DNA from: Streptomyces sp. Je 1-332
Lineage (GTDB): Bacteria > Actinomycetota > Actinomycetes > Streptomycetales > Streptomycetaceae
Direction of reading: 5' to 3'
Length of the DNA: 64,000 nt
Assembly (NCBI RefSeq): GCF_040730185.1
Contig: NZ_CP160402.1
Span: forward strand, 4,092,001 to 4,156,000
Of this stretch, positions 16,360 to 26,440 are shown piece after piece. The notes under the pieces are model-generated. The model was not told where the DNA came from and made no database searches. It was given only the letters and a program-made list of their open reading frames with translations. Every line of letters begins with the position of its first letter. Within the stretch, counting starts at the first letter, position 1. The position numbers and the translations under genes were made by a program.

Positions 16360-16452
16360 ACGATGCACGGCAGCCGGGGTGCCGCTTGCGCGACACCCCG
16401 GTATGCGTACGTTTGGCAGCTTTTGTGGAGTACGGCTCGTCGTCAGGACGGA

Positions 16453-17193
16453 TCAACGACGACGCCGAGTCCGTCCCGTGCGTGCGGCCTTCGCGCGCTT
16501 CGCCGCGAAGCGCACACCGCCGGGGCTCTCCCCGACCTCGACCCGCACGACCGTGGACAGCGGGTCCACCACGCCCTCACCGACATGCAGCACCGACGTG
16601 GTCACCGCACCGAGCTTGCTCAGCGCTGACCCCGCGGCCTTGACCTCTTCCTCCGCCGTGTCGCCCTTGAGCAACAGCATCTCCCCGTAAGGGCGCAGGA
16701 GCGGCACGCCCCAGGCCGCGAGGCGGTCCAGCGGCGCCACCGCTCGCGCGGTCACCACATGGACGGGAGGCAGCTTGCCAAGGACCTCCTCGGCGCGCCC
16801 CCGCACGACGGTCACATGGTCGAGACCGAGCAGCTCGACGACCTCGGTGAGGAAGGTGGTCCGCCGCAGCAGCGGCTCGAGCAGCGTGATCTTCAGGTCC
16901 GGGCGGACGAGAGCCAGCGGAATGCCCGGCAGGCCCGCACCCGAGCCGACATCGCAGACCATCACGTTCTCGGGCACGACCTCGGAGAGAACCGCGCAGT
17001 TCAGCAGATGCCGCTCCCACAGCCGAGGCACTTCGCGAGGGCCGATCAGGCCACGCTGCACTCCCGCGTCGGCCAGCAACTCCGCGTACCGGACCGCGTC
17101 CGAGAAGCGCTCACCGAATACCGCCCGGGCCTGCTCGGGCGCCGAGGGGAGCTCCGCTGCCTCCGTCACGGGGACCGTCCTTCCGTACCGCAC
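16453..17193 (-). CDS. rsmG: 16S rRNA (guanine527-N7)-methyltransferase
   Basis: 246 residues. It uses S-adenosylmethionine to methylate G527 of 16S rRNA; loss of this methylation gives low-level streptomycin resistance in many bacteria. SAM site: MVCDVGSGAGLPGIPLALVRPD. The family N-terminal region (ERFSDAVRYAELLADAGVQRGLIGPREVPRLWERHLLN) and the later VTARAVAPLDRLAAWG motif are intact. It lies between parA and jag in the normal order, with a Lys/Arg-rich C-terminal tail. Confidence 0.95.
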   Translation of the reverse strand: MRYGRTVPVTEAAELPSAPEQARAVFGERFSDAVRYAELLADAGVQRGLIGPREVPRLWERHLLNCAVLSEVVPENVMVCDVGSGAGLPGIPLALVRPDLKITLLEPLLRRTTFLTEVVELLGLDHVTVVRGRAEEVLGKLPPVHVVTARAVAPLDRLAAWGVPLLRPYGEMLLLKGDTAEEEVKAAGSALSKLGAVTTSVLHVGEGVVDPLSTVVRVEVGESPGGVRFAAKRAKAARTGRTRRRR

Positions 17194-17268
17194 TGGGGTG
17201 GCTGACTATCAGGCTGACAAAGACCGGCCCCGCCTGCGAACAGACGGGGCCGGGGAAACAACGTGCGA

Positions 17269-17796
17269 TCAGGCGGGAAGCACGACGACGAAGCGCTGCG
17301 GCTCCTCGCCCTCGGACTCGCTGCGCAGACCGGCGGTCTTGACCGCATCATGCACGACCTTGCGCTCGAAGGGCGTCATCGGCTTGAGGTTGACCGGCTC
17401 ACCGGAGCTCTTCACCTCGGCCGCGGCCTTGGCGCCCAGCTCGGAGAGCTCCTCGCGCTTCTTGGCGCGGTAGCCCGCGATGTCCAGCATCAGGCGGCTG
17501 CGGTCACCGGTCTCGCGGTGCACCGCGAGGCGCGTCAGCTCCTGGAGCGCCTCCAGGACCTCACCGTCACGGCCGACGAGCTTCTGCAGATCGCGGCTGT
17601 TGGAGTCACTGATGATCGAGACAGCGGCGCGGTCGGCCTCGACGTCCATGTCGATGTCGCCGTCGAGATCGGCGATGTCCAGCAGACCCTCGAGGTAGTC
17701 CGCCGCGATCTCACCCTCCTGCTCAAGACGGGTGAGAGTGTCGCCGGCCTCGACCTCGGTCTCGACCTCGGCGGGGGCGGTGGTGCCTTCCGTCAC
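17269..17796 (-). CDS. Jag/KhpB-type RNA-binding protein (KH and R3H domains)
   Basis: 175 residues, shorter than firmicute Jag because the N-terminal jag domain is missing. A KH domain (AVSIISDSNSRDLQKLVGRDGEVLEALQELTRLAV) is followed by an R3H domain (RLMLDIAGYRAKKREELSELG, then FERKVVHDAVKTAGLRSESEGEEPQRFVVV). The N-terminus is acidic. It probably binds RNA with single-KH partners; the position directly downstream of yidC is the conserved one. Confidence 0.92.
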   Translation of the reverse strand: MTEGTTAPAEVETEVEAGDTLTRLEQEGEIAADYLEGLLDIADLDGDIDMDVEADRAAVSIISDSNSRDLQKLVGRDGEVLEALQELTRLAVHRETGDRSRLMLDIAGYRAKKREELSELGAKAAAEVKSSGEPVNLKPMTPFERKVVHDAVKTAGLRSESEGEEPQRFVVVLPA

Positions 17797-17810
17797 GGGA
17801 TGGACTCCTT

Positions 17811-19109
17811 CTACTTCTTGGTCGGGTGCTTGGGGCGCTGCTGGCCCTTGCGCTGCCCGGACTTGGCTTGGCTGCGTGCGTTCCCTGAACCGGTCTTGCC
17901 GCCCGCGGCCTTGCCCTTGGGAGCGGCGTCCTCAGGCTCGTCCGGAGTCTTCTCCAGCGACGTCTTCGCATCCGAAGGCGTTTCCGCGTCGCTCTCCGCC
18001 TTGCCGTGTGCGGCGGCGGACTGGCGCTGCGACTTGCTCTGCCGCTTGGGCTGCTGCCGCTTCGGGGCACCGCCGCCCGCGGCTGTGGCGCCGCCCTCGG
18101 TGTCCGTGGCGACAGCGGAGTCGCTCTGCGCGACGGTGCCGTCGGCCTGGGCCACCAGGCCTTCCTTGCTCAGACCGTTGATGAACTTGCGCTCGAACTC
18201 GTTGCGGTCGCGGCCCTTGGCGACGATCGCCTTGATGACGTTCGTGTTGCCACGCCCCCGCACCTTCCTGGAGTGCGTGAGCTGCTTCTGCAGGCGCTCC
18301 AGGAACGCGGCCTGAGCCTTGGAGCCGGGGGTCGGGTTCCGGCGGATCACGAACATCTGCTGGCCCATGGTCCACACGTTGGTGGTCAGCCAGTAGACGA
18401 GGACACCGACGGGGAAGTTGATGCCGAACACGGCGAACATGACCGGGAAGACGTACATCAGCATCTTCTGCTGCTGCATGAACGGCGTCTTGACCGTCGT
18501 GTCCACGTTCTTCGTCATCAGCTGGCGCTGCGTGTAGAACTGCGAGAACGACATCAGGACGATCATGATCGCGGTCACGACGCGGACGTCGGTCAGCGAG
18601 GCGTGGAGCGCCGCGACCTTTTCCTCGCTGTCCATGAACTTCGCGGCCAGCGGGGCGCCGAAGATGTGCGCCTTCTGCGCGCTCTCCAGGAGCGGCTTGT
18701 CGATGACGCCGATGGTGTCGTTCGACGCGATGCCGGAGAGCACGTGGTACAGGGCGAAGAAGAACGGCGACTGCGCCAGGATGGGAAGGCACGAGGAGAG
18801 CGGGTTCGTACCCGACTCCTTGTACAGCTTCATCATCTCTTCGGACTGGCGCTGCTTGTCGCTCTTGTAGCGCTCCTGGATCTTCTTCATCTCGGGCTGC
18901 AGCGTCTGCATCGCCCGGGTCGCCTTGATCTGCTTCACGAAGAGCGGGATCAGGCAGATACGGATCAGGACAACCAGGGACACGATGGACAAGCCCCAGG
19001 CCCAGCCCGTGTCAGGACCGAAAATGGCCCCGTACAGCGAGTGGAACTGGACGATGACCCAGGAAACGGGTGTCGTGATGAAGCTGAACAGACTGGCAAT
19101 CGTGTCCAC
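17811..19109 (-). CDS. yidC: Membrane protein insertase YidC
   Basis: 432 residues. It inserts and folds membrane proteins with or without SecYEG. The Oxa1-type core is visible: a first helix, the hydrophilic coiled hairpin ([28 protein letters not shown]), the groove Arg helix ([20 protein letters not shown]) and three further helices ([52 protein letters not shown]). The ~140-residue C-terminal tail is basic, Gln- and Lys-rich and probably contacts ribosomes. jag follows 14 bases on. Confidence 0.95.
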   Translation of the reverse strand: MDTIASLFSFITTPVSWVIVQFHSLYGAIFGPDTGWAWGLSIVSLVVLIRICLIPLFVKQIKATRAMQTLQPEMKKIQERYKSDKQRQSEEMMKLYKESGTNPLSSCLPILAQSPFFFALYHVLSGIASNDTIGVIDKPLLESAQKAHIFGAPLAAKFMDSEEKVAALHASLTDVRVVTAIMIVLMSFSQFYTQRQLMTKNVDTTVKTPFMQQQKMLMYVFPVMFAVFGINFPVGVLVYWLTTNVWTMGQQMFVIRRNPTPGSKAQAAFLERLQKQLTHSRKVRGRGNTNVIKAIVAKGRDRNEFERKFINGLSKEGLVAQADGTVAQSDSAVATDTEGGATAAGGGAPKRQQPKRQSKSQRQSAAAHGKAESDAETPSDAKTSLEKTPDEPEDAAPKGKAAGGKTGSGNARSQAKSGQRKGQQRPKHPTKK

Positions 19110-19112
19110 TAA

Positions 19113-19472
19113 TCAGGCTCCTTGAGCATGGGACGGGGTCTCGGCGGCCGGGCCAGGGGTATCCGGGGAGGCATCCCCGGAGGGCACGCCAGCGGCGGAG
19201 GGCCCGCCCTTGCGTTCACGCCACATGGCGCGCAGCATCTCGTGCCACCGCGGACGCTTGCGCGGCGGGACATGGTCGACGCCACCGAGCGACCACGGAT
19301 TGCACCGCAGGATGCGCCAGGCAGTGAGCGCCGTTCCCTTGATCGCACCGTGCCGGTCGATGGCCAGGTAGCCGTAGCGGGAGCACGACGGGTAGTACTT
19401 GCACACCGGGCCGAGCAATGGACTGATCGTCCACTGGTACAGCTTGATCAGAGCCAGCAGTGGGTACTTCAT
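19113..19472 (-). CDS. yidD: Membrane protein insertion efficiency factor YidD
   Basis: 119 residues with the family signature [39 protein letters not shown] and cysteines in CKYYPSC and [14 protein letters not shown]. The C-terminal ~45 residues are a Pro-rich extension. The start overlaps the rnpA stop by four bases, and yidC starts only three bases beyond its stop, so rpmH-rnpA-yidD-yidC is a compact operon. Confidence 0.93.
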   Translation of the reverse strand: MKYPLLALIKLYQWTISPLLGPVCKYYPSCSRYGYLAIDRHGAIKGTALTAWRILRCNPWSLGGVDHVPPRKRPRWHEMLRAMWRERKGGPSAAGVPSGDASPDTPGPAAETPSHAQGA

Positions 19473-19840
19473 CGAGCGCCCCCTCCCAGCAGCCGCTGTA
19501 GAGCGGCATCCAGGTCTTGGGCCAGCTGTGCATGGGCGGCGTCACCCGCACCGGGCAACGCTCGTACGACTACCAGGCTACCGGGGGGCAGCTGAGCCAC
19601 CCGGTCACGCATCAGATGGCGAAGCCTGCGCTTCACCTTGTTGCGTACGACTGCTCCGCCAATGGCCTTGCTCACGACGAAACCCGCACGCGTCGGGGAA
19701 ACGCTCTCCCCAGGCGCGTGCGGGTCCGTTGCACCGCTACGTAGATGGACGACGAGAAGCGGGCGTCCGGCCCGTCGTCCTCGGCGTACCGCGGTCGCGA
19801 AGTCTTCGCGCCGCCTCAGCCGATGCTCGGTAGGCAGCAC
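19469..19840 (-). CDS. rnpA: Ribonuclease P protein component
   Basis: 123 residues. It is the protein subunit that helps the M1 RNA mature tRNA 5' ends. The start is [23 protein letters not shown] and the RNR motif reads [18 protein letters not shown]. It lies 21 bases downstream of rpmH. Confidence 0.95.
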   Translation of the reverse strand: MLPTEHRLRRREDFATAVRRGRRAGRPLLVVHLRSGATDPHAPGESVSPTRAGFVVSKAIGGAVVRNKVKRRLRHLMRDRVAQLPPGSLVVVRALPGAGDAAHAQLAQDLDAALQRLLGGGAR

Positions 19841-19861
19841 GACGTCATGACCTTAATGCGA

Positions 19862-19999
19862 TTAAGCGGAAAGGCTGGCGCGACCCTTGCCACGACGGTT
19901 CGCGAGGATCGCGCGGCCGGCACGGGTGCGCATCCGCAGGCGGAAGCCGTGGGTCTTGGCGCGACGGCGGTTGTTCGGCTGGAAGGTGCGCTTGCTCAC
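19862..19999 (-). CDS. rpmH: 50S ribosomal protein L34
   Basis: 45 residues from GTG at 19999 to TAA. The sequence begins [19 protein letters not shown] and ends GKGRASLSA, the canonical L34. It is short enough to be missed by length filters. First gene of the leftward rpmH-rnpA-yidD-yidC-jag group. Confidence 0.96.
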   Translation of the reverse strand: MSKRTFQPNNRRRAKTHGFRLRMRTRAGRAILANRRGKGRASLSA

Positions 20000-20366
20000 T
20001 CGGGGGCTCCAGAAATGATTGTGTGGTGGCGGGACATCGCCTGGCTGTCACCGTGCGCCCACGAGAAGCTCGCGAATACGCACCGAGTGCACCGCTTCAC
20101 AATCACAGATCGTGATCTTTGCCCATCGGAGGCAGGCGGCAGCAGCCATCGACAACTCGACCTGGTCACGGTACGCGGGGCTACGCCATCCGGTCAAACC
20201 GACCGCCAGGGGGAGACACTGTGCACAGCCTGTGGACAACAACTTGAACCGCAGCCGTTGCCCTGACTACCGTGGCCAAACTCCGATTCATTCCCTTCTC
20301 CCTCCCCATCCCGATTTCCGTCCCAAGAACCACACCTTCGTGGGACCCCGTGAGAGAGCGTGCCTT
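20000..20366. promoter_or_regulatory. Divergent rpmH/dnaA control region with a perfect DnaA box
   Basis: 367 bases without a gene between two divergent starts. It must hold the rpmH and dnaA promoters. A perfect DnaA box, TTGTCCACA on the minus strand, lies at 20231-20239, about 130 bases before the dnaA start, which fits DnaA autoregulation. GTGCACAGCC next to it is a partial second box. I could not place the promoters with confidence. Confidence 0.75.
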
Positions 20367-22292
20367 GTGGCTGACGTACCTGCCGATCTTGCCGCAGTGT
20401 GGCCACGAGTTCTGGAGCAGCTGCTGGGTGAGGGGCGGGGGCACGGGGTCGACGCGAAGGACGAGCGCTGGATCAAGCGCTGCCAGCCGCTGGCGCTGGT
20501 CGCCGACACCGCACTGCTCGCCGTACCGAACGAGTTCGCCAAGGGCGTGCTCGAGGGACGCCTGGCACCCATCGTCAGCGAATCGCTGAGCCGCGAGTGC
20601 GGCCGCCCCATCCGTATCGCCATCACGGTGGACGACTCGGTCGGCGATCCCATGGACCGGCCCGGCCCGTCGGCGCCGCCGTACCAGCAGTCCGGCCAGC
20701 AACAGCAGCAGCGCTATGAGGAGCCCGAGCAGCACCCGGGCCCCGGTCAGGGACACGAGTCGTACGACGGTTACGGCCGTCGCACCCCGGACGAGCACGC
20801 CCCGGGCCGTGGGCCCGACCAGCTGCCGACCGCCCGCCCCGCCTACCCCGACTACCAGCGCCCCGCGCCCGGCGCCTGGCCGCAGCAGCAGCAGCAACCC
20901 CAGCAGCAGGACGACTACGGCTGGCAGCAGCAGCGGCTCGGCTTCCCCGAGCGCGACCCGTACGCGAGCCCCCAGCAGCCCCAGCACGACTACCGGTCGC
21001 AGCCGCCGCAGGGCCACTCTCCTTACGACCAGCACCGCCAGGACCGCCAGGACCGGCAAGAGCGCCAGGACCGCCAGGACCAGCAGGACCGCCACGATCG
21101 GCACGACCGCCATGACCGGCGCGAGCGTCACGACCAGTCACCGGGCCCCGGCGGCCACGACCCGAGGGGCGGCGGCGGCAACGGCCACGGCGTCCACGGC
21201 AGCGGCGCCCCCGGCCCGCTGGCCGCGCAGCCGGCCCCCGCGTCGGCACCCGGCGAGCCCACCGCGCGCCTCAACCCGAAGTACCTCTTCGACACCTTCG
21301 TGATCGGCGCCTCGAACCGTTTCGCGCACGCGGCGGCCGTCGCCGTGGCCGAGGCGCCCGCCAAGGCGTACAACCCCCTCTTCATCTACGGAGAGTCCGG
21401 GCTCGGCAAAACGCACCTGCTGCACGCCATCGGTCACTACGCCCGCAGCCTCTACCCCGGCACGCGCGTGCGCTACGTGAGCTCCGAGGAGTTCACGAAC
21501 GAGTTCATCAACTCCATCCGCGACGGCAAGGGCGACACCTTCCGCAAGCGGTACCGCGAGATGGACATCCTGCTCGTCGACGACATCCAGTTCCTCGCGA
21601 GCAAGGAGTCGACGCAGGAGGAGTTCTTCCACACCTTCAATACGCTCCACAACGCGAACAAGCAGATCGTGCTCTCCAGCGACCGGCCGCCCAAGCAGCT
21701 GGTGACCCTGGAGGACCGGCTGCGCAACCGCTTCGAGTGGGGACTGATCACCGACGTCCAGCCGCCGGAGCTGGAGACGCGTATCGCCATCCTTCGTAAG
21801 AAGGCGGTGCAGGAGCAGCTCAACGCCCCGCCGGAGGTCCTGGAGTTCATCGCGTCCCGCATCTCACGCAACATCCGTGAGCTCGAGGGCGCGCTGATCC
21901 GGGTCACGGCCTTCGCCTCGCTCAACCGGCAGCCGGTGGACCTGGGTCTGACGGAGATCGTCCTGAAGGACCTGATCCCCGGTGGCGAGGACGCTGCTCC
22001 GGAGATCACGGCGACGGCCATCATGGCCGCGACCGCGGACTATTTCGGCCTCACCGTGGACGACCTCTGCGGATCCTCGCGCAGCCGCGTCCTGGTGACG
22101 GCCCGCCAGATCGCGATGTATCTCTGCCGGGAGCTGACGGACCTCTCCCTGCCCAAGATCGGCGCGCAGTTCGGCGGCCGCGACCACACGACGGTCATGC
22201 ACGCGGACCGGAAGATCCGCGCGCTGATGGCTGAGCGGCGCTCGATCTACAACCAGGTCACCGAGCTCACCAACCGCATCAAGAACGGCTGA
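20367..22292 (+). CDS. dnaA: Chromosomal replication initiator DnaA
   Basis: 641 residues from GTG at 20367 ([20 protein letters not shown]); the frame is open further upstream but only this start gives the family N-terminus. Domain I covers roughly residues 1-95. Domain II is a very long disordered linker (about 100-300) rich in Gln, Asp, Arg and Pro, typical of Streptomyces. Domain III has Walker A (GESGLGKTH) and Walker B ([12 protein letters not shown]). Domain IV has the DNA-binding signature ([15 protein letters not shown]). It initiates replication at the adjacent oriC. Confidence 0.97.
   Translation: MADVPADLAAVWPRVLEQLLGEGRGHGVDAKDERWIKRCQPLALVADTALLAVPNEFAKGVLEGRLAPIVSESLSRECGRPIRIAITVDDSVGDPMDRPGPSAPPYQQSGQQQQQRYEEPEQHPGPGQGHESYDGYGRRTPDEHAPGRGPDQLPTARPAYPDYQRPAPGAWPQQQQQPQQQDDYGWQQQRLGFPERDPYASPQQPQHDYRSQPPQGHSPYDQHRQDRQDRQERQDRQDQQDRHDRHDRHDRRERHDQSPGPGGHDPRGGGGNGHGVHGSGAPGPLAAQPAPASAPGEPTARLNPKYLFDTFVIGASNRFAHAAAVAVAEAPAKAYNPLFIYGESGLGKTHLLHAIGHYARSLYPGTRVRYVSSEEFTNEFINSIRDGKGDTFRKRYREMDILLVDDIQFLASKESTQEEFFHTFNTLHNANKQIVLSSDRPPKQLVTLEDRLRNRFEWGLITDVQPPELETRIAILRKKAVQEQLNAPPEVLEFIASRISRNIRELEGALIRVTAFASLNRQPVDLGLTEIVLKDLIPGGEDAAPEITATAIMAATADYFGLTVDDLCGSSRSRVLVTARQIAMYLCRELTDLSLPKIGAQFGGRDHTTVMHADRKIRALMAERRSIYNQVTELTNRIKNG
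21034..21140 (+). repeat. Asp-Arg-Gln/His micro-repeat in DnaA domain II
   Basis: A degenerate GACCGCCAG/CACGACCGC repeat encodes runs of DRQ, ERQ and DRH triplets. It is low-complexity linker coding sequence and could vary in copy number between strains. Confidence 0.7.
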
Positions 22293-23109
22293 CAGACGCC
22301 GGCAGAACACCTCTGAAGGGCGCCCCGGGACAACTTCCGGGGCGCCCTTCGCCGTTGTGCACGCGCGCGTGGAGCCCGTTCGTCCCTCTCCACTGTTCGA
22401 TTTCCCCAGCTGAGAGGCCTGTTCTCCACAGATGTGCGCACTTTTTCCCCTCCACACCCTGGGGACCGGGAAGTTGTCCAGATGCTGTCCACAGGGGACC
22501 CTGCTGAAGGATCATCAAGCCAGGTCAGGTGGTTGTGGATTGGTGGACGACGGCCCTCCACAGGGTGTGGAAGAAAATCTCGTCCACAGGGTGTGCATGA
22601 ACTTGTCCACCGGCAACCCACAGGCTCGGGCCGGTTGTCCCCAGCTTTCCCCAGCTTCTCCACACGGCTGTCCACTGTTCGGCAACGCAACGCGCCCTGT
22701 CACCGTGCCGAGTGAAAGGCGTCACACCAAGGTGGTCGGTTGCCCTGTGCAGAAGGTGGGTAAAGCTGGGGACGGCGCTGGGGAGAAGCACCCCTTCCCT
22801 GTGCATCGGGTGTGCAGAACTTTCGCCCGTCCACAGAAACCACCGGTTGTCCACCGCCTCCGCCCACAGGCGCAGTGGATAAAAAACCGGCACTGACCTG
22901 CACATACGCGGTTATCCACGGTTTCCACAGGCCCTACTACTACTGCCCCCTAGAGTCACCGGGGAATTGGCTTCGAAGAGGGGCCTGTGCACAACTCGCG
23001 CTCCGGAGCTCCGGCACCGCTCGTCACGACTTGACCCCGACGGGCACCCACTGTCAGTGCGGTGCGTCAGACTGGTCCCCAGTGCCAGCAACAGCAGGAG
23101 GGCGGCTAA
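22293..23109. other. Chromosomal origin of replication oriC
   Basis: An 817-base non-coding region between dnaA and dnaN with many DnaA boxes of the high-GC type (consensus TTGTCCACA). Examples on plus: 22422-22430 TTCTCCACA, 22485-22493 CTGTCCACA, 22580-22588 TCGTCCACA, 22603-22611 TTGTCCACC, 22656-22664 TTCTCCACA, 22827-22835 CCGTCCACA, 22847-22855 TTGTCCACC, 22912-22920 TTATCCACG. On minus: 22534-22542 and 22874-22882 (TTATCCACT). The boxes fall in two groups split by a box-poor stretch (about 22680-22820). The short AT-rich run GGATAAAAAACC at 22877-22888 is a candidate opening element (inference). Confidence 0.93.
22316..22349 (+). terminator. Terminator of dnaA
   Basis: Perfect 13-bp stem AAGGGCGCCCCGG and complement with an 8-base loop, 24 bases after the dnaA stop. 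It separates the gene from the oriC boxes. Confidence 0.8.
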
Positions 23110-24240
23110 GTGAAGATCCGGGTGGAACGCGACGTACTCGCGGAGGCAGTGGCGTGGGCGGCGCGCAGTCTCCCGGCCCGGCCACCGGCACCTGTCCTCG
23201 CGGGCCTGCTGCTGAAGGCCGAGGAAGGCGCACTGAGCCTTTCCAGCTTTGACTACGAGGTCTCGGCACGCGTCTCCGTGGACGCCGAGATCGACGACGA
23301 GGGCACGGTCCTCGTCTCCGGCCGGCTGCTCGCCGACATCTGCCGCGCCCTTCCCAACCGCCCGGTGGAGATCTCCACAGACGGTGTGCGGGCCACGGTC
23401 GTCTGCGGCTCCTCGCGATTCACACTCCACACACTTCCTGTGGAGGAGTACCCCGCGCTGCCGCAGATGCCCACCGCGACCGGCACGGTCCCCGGTGAGG
23501 TCTTCGCCTCCGCCGCCTCCCAGGTGGCCATCGCCGCGGGCCGCGACGACACGCTGCCCGTCCTGACCGGCGTCCGCATCGAGATCGAGGGCGACACCGT
23601 CACGCTGGCCTCCACCGACCGCTACCGCTTCGCGGTCCGCGAGTTCCTGTGGAAGCCGGAGAACCCCGAGGCGTCCGCGGTCGCCCTGGTGCCCGCCAAG
23701 ACGCTCCTGGACACCGCCAAGGCGCTCACGAGCGGCGACACGGTCACTCTGGCGCTGTCCGGCTCCGGTGCCGGTGAGGGTCTGATCGGCTTCGAGGGCG
23801 CAGGACGGCGTACGACCACCCGTCTGCTCGAGGGCGACCTGCCGAAGTACAAGACGCTCTTCCCTACCGAGTTCAACTCGATCGCGGTCATCGAGACCGC
23901 CCCGTTCGTCGAGGCGGTGAAGCGCGTGGCCCTGGTGGCCGAGCGGAACACCCCGGTGCGGCTCAGCTTCGAGCAGGGTGTGCTGATTCTTGAGGCTGGT
24001 TCGAGCGACGACGCACAGGCTGTGGAGAGGGTCGACGCCCAGCTCGAGGGCGACGACGTCTCCATCGCCTTCAACCCGACGTTCCTGCTCGACGGCCTGA
24101 GCGCGATCGACTCGCCGGTCGCCCAGCTGTCGTTCACGACGTCGACGAAGCCCGCGCTCCTGAGCGGCAGGCCGGCCCTGGACGCGGAGGCCGACGAGGC
24201 CTACAAGTACCTGATCATGCCGGTACGTCTGAGCGGCTGA
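23110..24240 (+). CDS. dnaN: DNA polymerase III beta sliding clamp
   Basis: 376 residues from GTG at 23110 with CAGGAGGGCGGC upstream. It forms the dimeric ring that tethers polymerase III. The three-fold clamp repeats are recognisable (MKIRVERDVLAEAVAWAARSL; EVFASAASQVAIAAGRDDTLPVLTGVRIE; APFVEAVKRVALVAERNTPVRL), and the C-terminus YLIMPVRLSG is the family ending. Confidence 0.96.
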   Translation: MKIRVERDVLAEAVAWAARSLPARPPAPVLAGLLLKAEEGALSLSSFDYEVSARVSVDAEIDDEGTVLVSGRLLADICRALPNRPVEISTDGVRATVVCGSSRFTLHTLPVEEYPALPQMPTATGTVPGEVFASAASQVAIAAGRDDTLPVLTGVRIEIEGDTVTLASTDRYRFAVREFLWKPENPEASAVALVPAKTLLDTAKALTSGDTVTLALSGSGAGEGLIGFEGAGRRTTTRLLEGDLPKYKTLFPTEFNSIAVIETAPFVEAVKRVALVAERNTPVRLSFEQGVLILEAGSSDDAQAVERVDAQLEGDDVSIAFNPTFLLDGLSAIDSPVAQLSFTTSTKPALLSGRPALDAEADEAYKYLIMPVRLSG

Positions 24241-24329
24241 GCCCACAGGTGTGAGCGGGCGTCCGGGCGTAGGCTCGGACGCGGGTACGAAGGTGCCTCC
24301 ACGCCACATCGCTACTTAAGGAACCACTG

Positions 24330-25214
24330 ATGGAGCTCGGTCTCGTCGGCCTCGGCAAGATGGGCGGCAACATGCGCGAGCGCATCCGCCGCGCAGGCCA
24401 CACCGTCATCGGATACGACCGCAACCAGGACGTCGCGGATGTCCACAGCCTCGAAGAGCTTGTGGGCAAACTCAAGGGTCCGCGCGTCGTCTGGGTGATG
24501 GTTCCGGCCGGAGCCGCGACCCAGTCCACCGTCGACGAGCTCGCCGAGCTGCTCCAGCCCGGCGACGTCGTCGTGGACGGCGGGAACTCCCGCTGGACGG
24601 ACGACGAGAAGCACGCCGAGGAGCTGAAGGCCAAGGGCATCGGCTTCGTCGACTGCGGCGTCTCCGGTGGTGTCTGGGGCCTCAAGAACGGCTACGCCCT
24701 GATGTACGGCGGCGACGCCGAGGACATCGCGAAGGTCCAGCCGATCTTCGACGCCCTCAAGCCCGAGGGTGACTTCGGCTCCGTGCATGCCGGCAAGGTC
24801 GGTGCGGGCCACTTCTCGAAGATGGTCCACAACGGCATCGAGTACGCCATGATGCAGGCCTACGCCGAGGGCTGGGAGCTCCTGGAGAAGGTCGACTCCG
24901 TCACGGACGTGCGCGAGGTCTTCCGCTCCTGGCAGGAGGGCACGGTCATCCGTTCCTGGCTGCTCGACCTCGCGGTCAACGCCCTGGACGACGACGAGCA
25001 CCTGGAGAAGCTGCGCGGCTTCGCGCAGGACTCCGGAGAGGGCCGGTGGACGGTGGAAGCCGCCATCGACAACGCCGTTCCGCTGCCCGCCATCACGGCC
25101 TCGCTCTTCGCCCGTTTCGCCTCGCGGCAGGACGACTCCCCGCAGATGAAGATGATCGCGGCGCTGCGCAACCAGTTCGGCGGCCACGCCGTCGAGTCCA
25201 AGAGCGAGAACTGA
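24330..25214 (+). CDS. gnd: 6-phosphogluconate dehydrogenase, decarboxylating, short form
   Basis: 294 residues, the short (about 300-residue) class rather than the ~470-residue enterobacterial form. It oxidises and decarboxylates 6-phosphogluconate in the pentose phosphate route. The Rossmann start MELGLVGLGKMGGNMRERI, the substrate motif VVDGGNSRWTDD and the catalytic Lys region (GKVGAGHFSKMVHNGIEYAMMQ) are all present. Cofactor preference cannot be read with certainty. Its place between dnaN and recF is the standard Streptomyces arrangement. Confidence 0.93.
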   Translation: MELGLVGLGKMGGNMRERIRRAGHTVIGYDRNQDVADVHSLEELVGKLKGPRVVWVMVPAGAATQSTVDELAELLQPGDVVVDGGNSRWTDDEKHAEELKAKGIGFVDCGVSGGVWGLKNGYALMYGGDAEDIAKVQPIFDALKPEGDFGSVHAGKVGAGHFSKMVHNGIEYAMMQAYAEGWELLEKVDSVTDVREVFRSWQEGTVIRSWLLDLAVNALDDDEHLEKLRGFAQDSGEGRWTVEAAIDNAVPLPAITASLFARFASRQDDSPQMKMIAALRNQFGGHAVESKSEN

Positions 25215-25296
25215 TCCACAGCCTGTGGGGAACTCCAGCGGTTTCCCACAGGTCTCTCAGCAAGTGAAGTAAGGCCGGGGGAGGTCGGCGCACACC

Positions 25297-26418
25297 ATGC
25301 ACGTCACGCATCTGTCGCTGGCCGACTTCCGCTCGTACGCCCGGGTCGAGGTCCCTCTCGATCCGGGCGTCACCGCGTTCGTGGGCCCGAACGGCCAGGG
25401 CAAGACGAACCTCGTGGAGGCCGTCGGCTATCTCGCCACGCTCGGCAGCCACCGGGTCTCGTCGGATGCCCCCCTGGTGCGTATGGGCGCCGAGCGCGCC
25501 GTCGTCCGGGCCGCGGTCCAACAGGGCGAGCGCCAGCAGCTGGTCGAACTCGAACTCAATCCGGGCAAGGCGAATCGCGCCAGGATCAACAGGTCATCCC
25601 AGGTCAGGCCGCGTGACGTGCTCGGGATCGTACGCACGGTGCTGTTCGCCCCCGAGGATCTGGCGTTGATCAAGGGCGACCCGGGCGAGCGGCGGCGCTT
25701 CCTCGACGAGCTGATCACGGCGCGCTCCCCGCGCATGGCGGGCGTCCGCTCCGACTACGACCGCGTGCTCAAGCAGCGCAACACCCTCCTGAAGTCCGCG
25801 GCCCTCGCGCGGCGGCACGGCGGCCGCACCATGGACCTGTCCACACTCGACGTCTGGGATCAGCACCTGGCGCGCGCGGGCGCCGAACTGCTCACGCAGC
25901 GGCTGGACCTGATCGCCGCACTGCAGCCGCTCGCCGACAAGGCGTACGAACAGCTGGCACCCGGCGGCGGCCCCGTCACCCTGGAGTACAAACCGTCGGC
26001 GCCGGGCGACGGCCACACGCGCGAGACGCTGTTCGAGCAGCTGATCGCCGCCCTCGAAGAGGCACGCAAGCAGGAGATCGAGCGGGGCGTCACGCTGGTC
26101 GGCCCGCACCGCGACGACCTGCTCCTGAAACTGGGCCAGCTCCCCGCCAAGGGGTACGCGAGCCACGGCGAGTCCTGGTCGTACGCCCTGGCGCTGCGCC
26201 TCGCCTCGTACGACCTCCTGCGCGCCGAGGGGAACGAACCGGTGCTCGTCCTGGACGACGTGTTCGCGGAGCTCGACGTGCGCCGCAGGGAGCGGCTCGC
26301 GGAGCTGGTGGCGCCGGGTGAGCAGGTGCTGGTCACGGCCGCGGTGGACGACGACGTGCCGGGCGTGCTCGCCGGGGCGCGGTTCGCTGTGGCGGACGGC
26401 GCGGTGGAGCGCGTATGA
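25297..26418 (+). CDS. recF: DNA replication and repair protein RecF
   Basis: 373 residues. SMC-like ATPase that helps load RecA at gaps. Start [19 protein letters not shown]; Walker [25 protein letters not shown]; Walker B region [21 protein letters not shown]. Preceded by a GGGGGAGG ribosome site. The DUF721 gene begins 22 bases after its stop. Confidence 0.95.
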   Translation: MHVTHLSLADFRSYARVEVPLDPGVTAFVGPNGQGKTNLVEAVGYLATLGSHRVSSDAPLVRMGAERAVVRAAVQQGERQQLVELELNPGKANRARINRSSQVRPRDVLGIVRTVLFAPEDLALIKGDPGERRRFLDELITARSPRMAGVRSDYDRVLKQRNTLLKSAALARRHGGRTMDLSTLDVWDQHLARAGAELLTQRLDLIAALQPLADKAYEQLAPGGGPVTLEYKPSAPGDGHTRETLFEQLIAALEEARKQEIERGVTLVGPHRDDLLLKLGQLPAKGYASHGESWSYALALRLASYDLLRAEGNEPVLVLDDVFAELDVRRRERLAELVAPGEQVLVTAAVDDDVPGVLAGARFAVADGAVERV

Positions 26419-26440
26419 CCTGCCTGAGCCGGGAGCGCGT

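Noticed and set aside
16191..16361. Extended ParA start at 16361
   Set aside because: It would translate a parS site as the first residues and cross two DnaA boxes; the ATG at 16190 gives the family N-terminus.
21034..21140. CRISPR-like short repeats
   Set aside because: These are in-frame Asp-Arg-Gln/His codon repeats in DnaA domain II, with no spacers of constant length. No CRISPR array was seen in the window.
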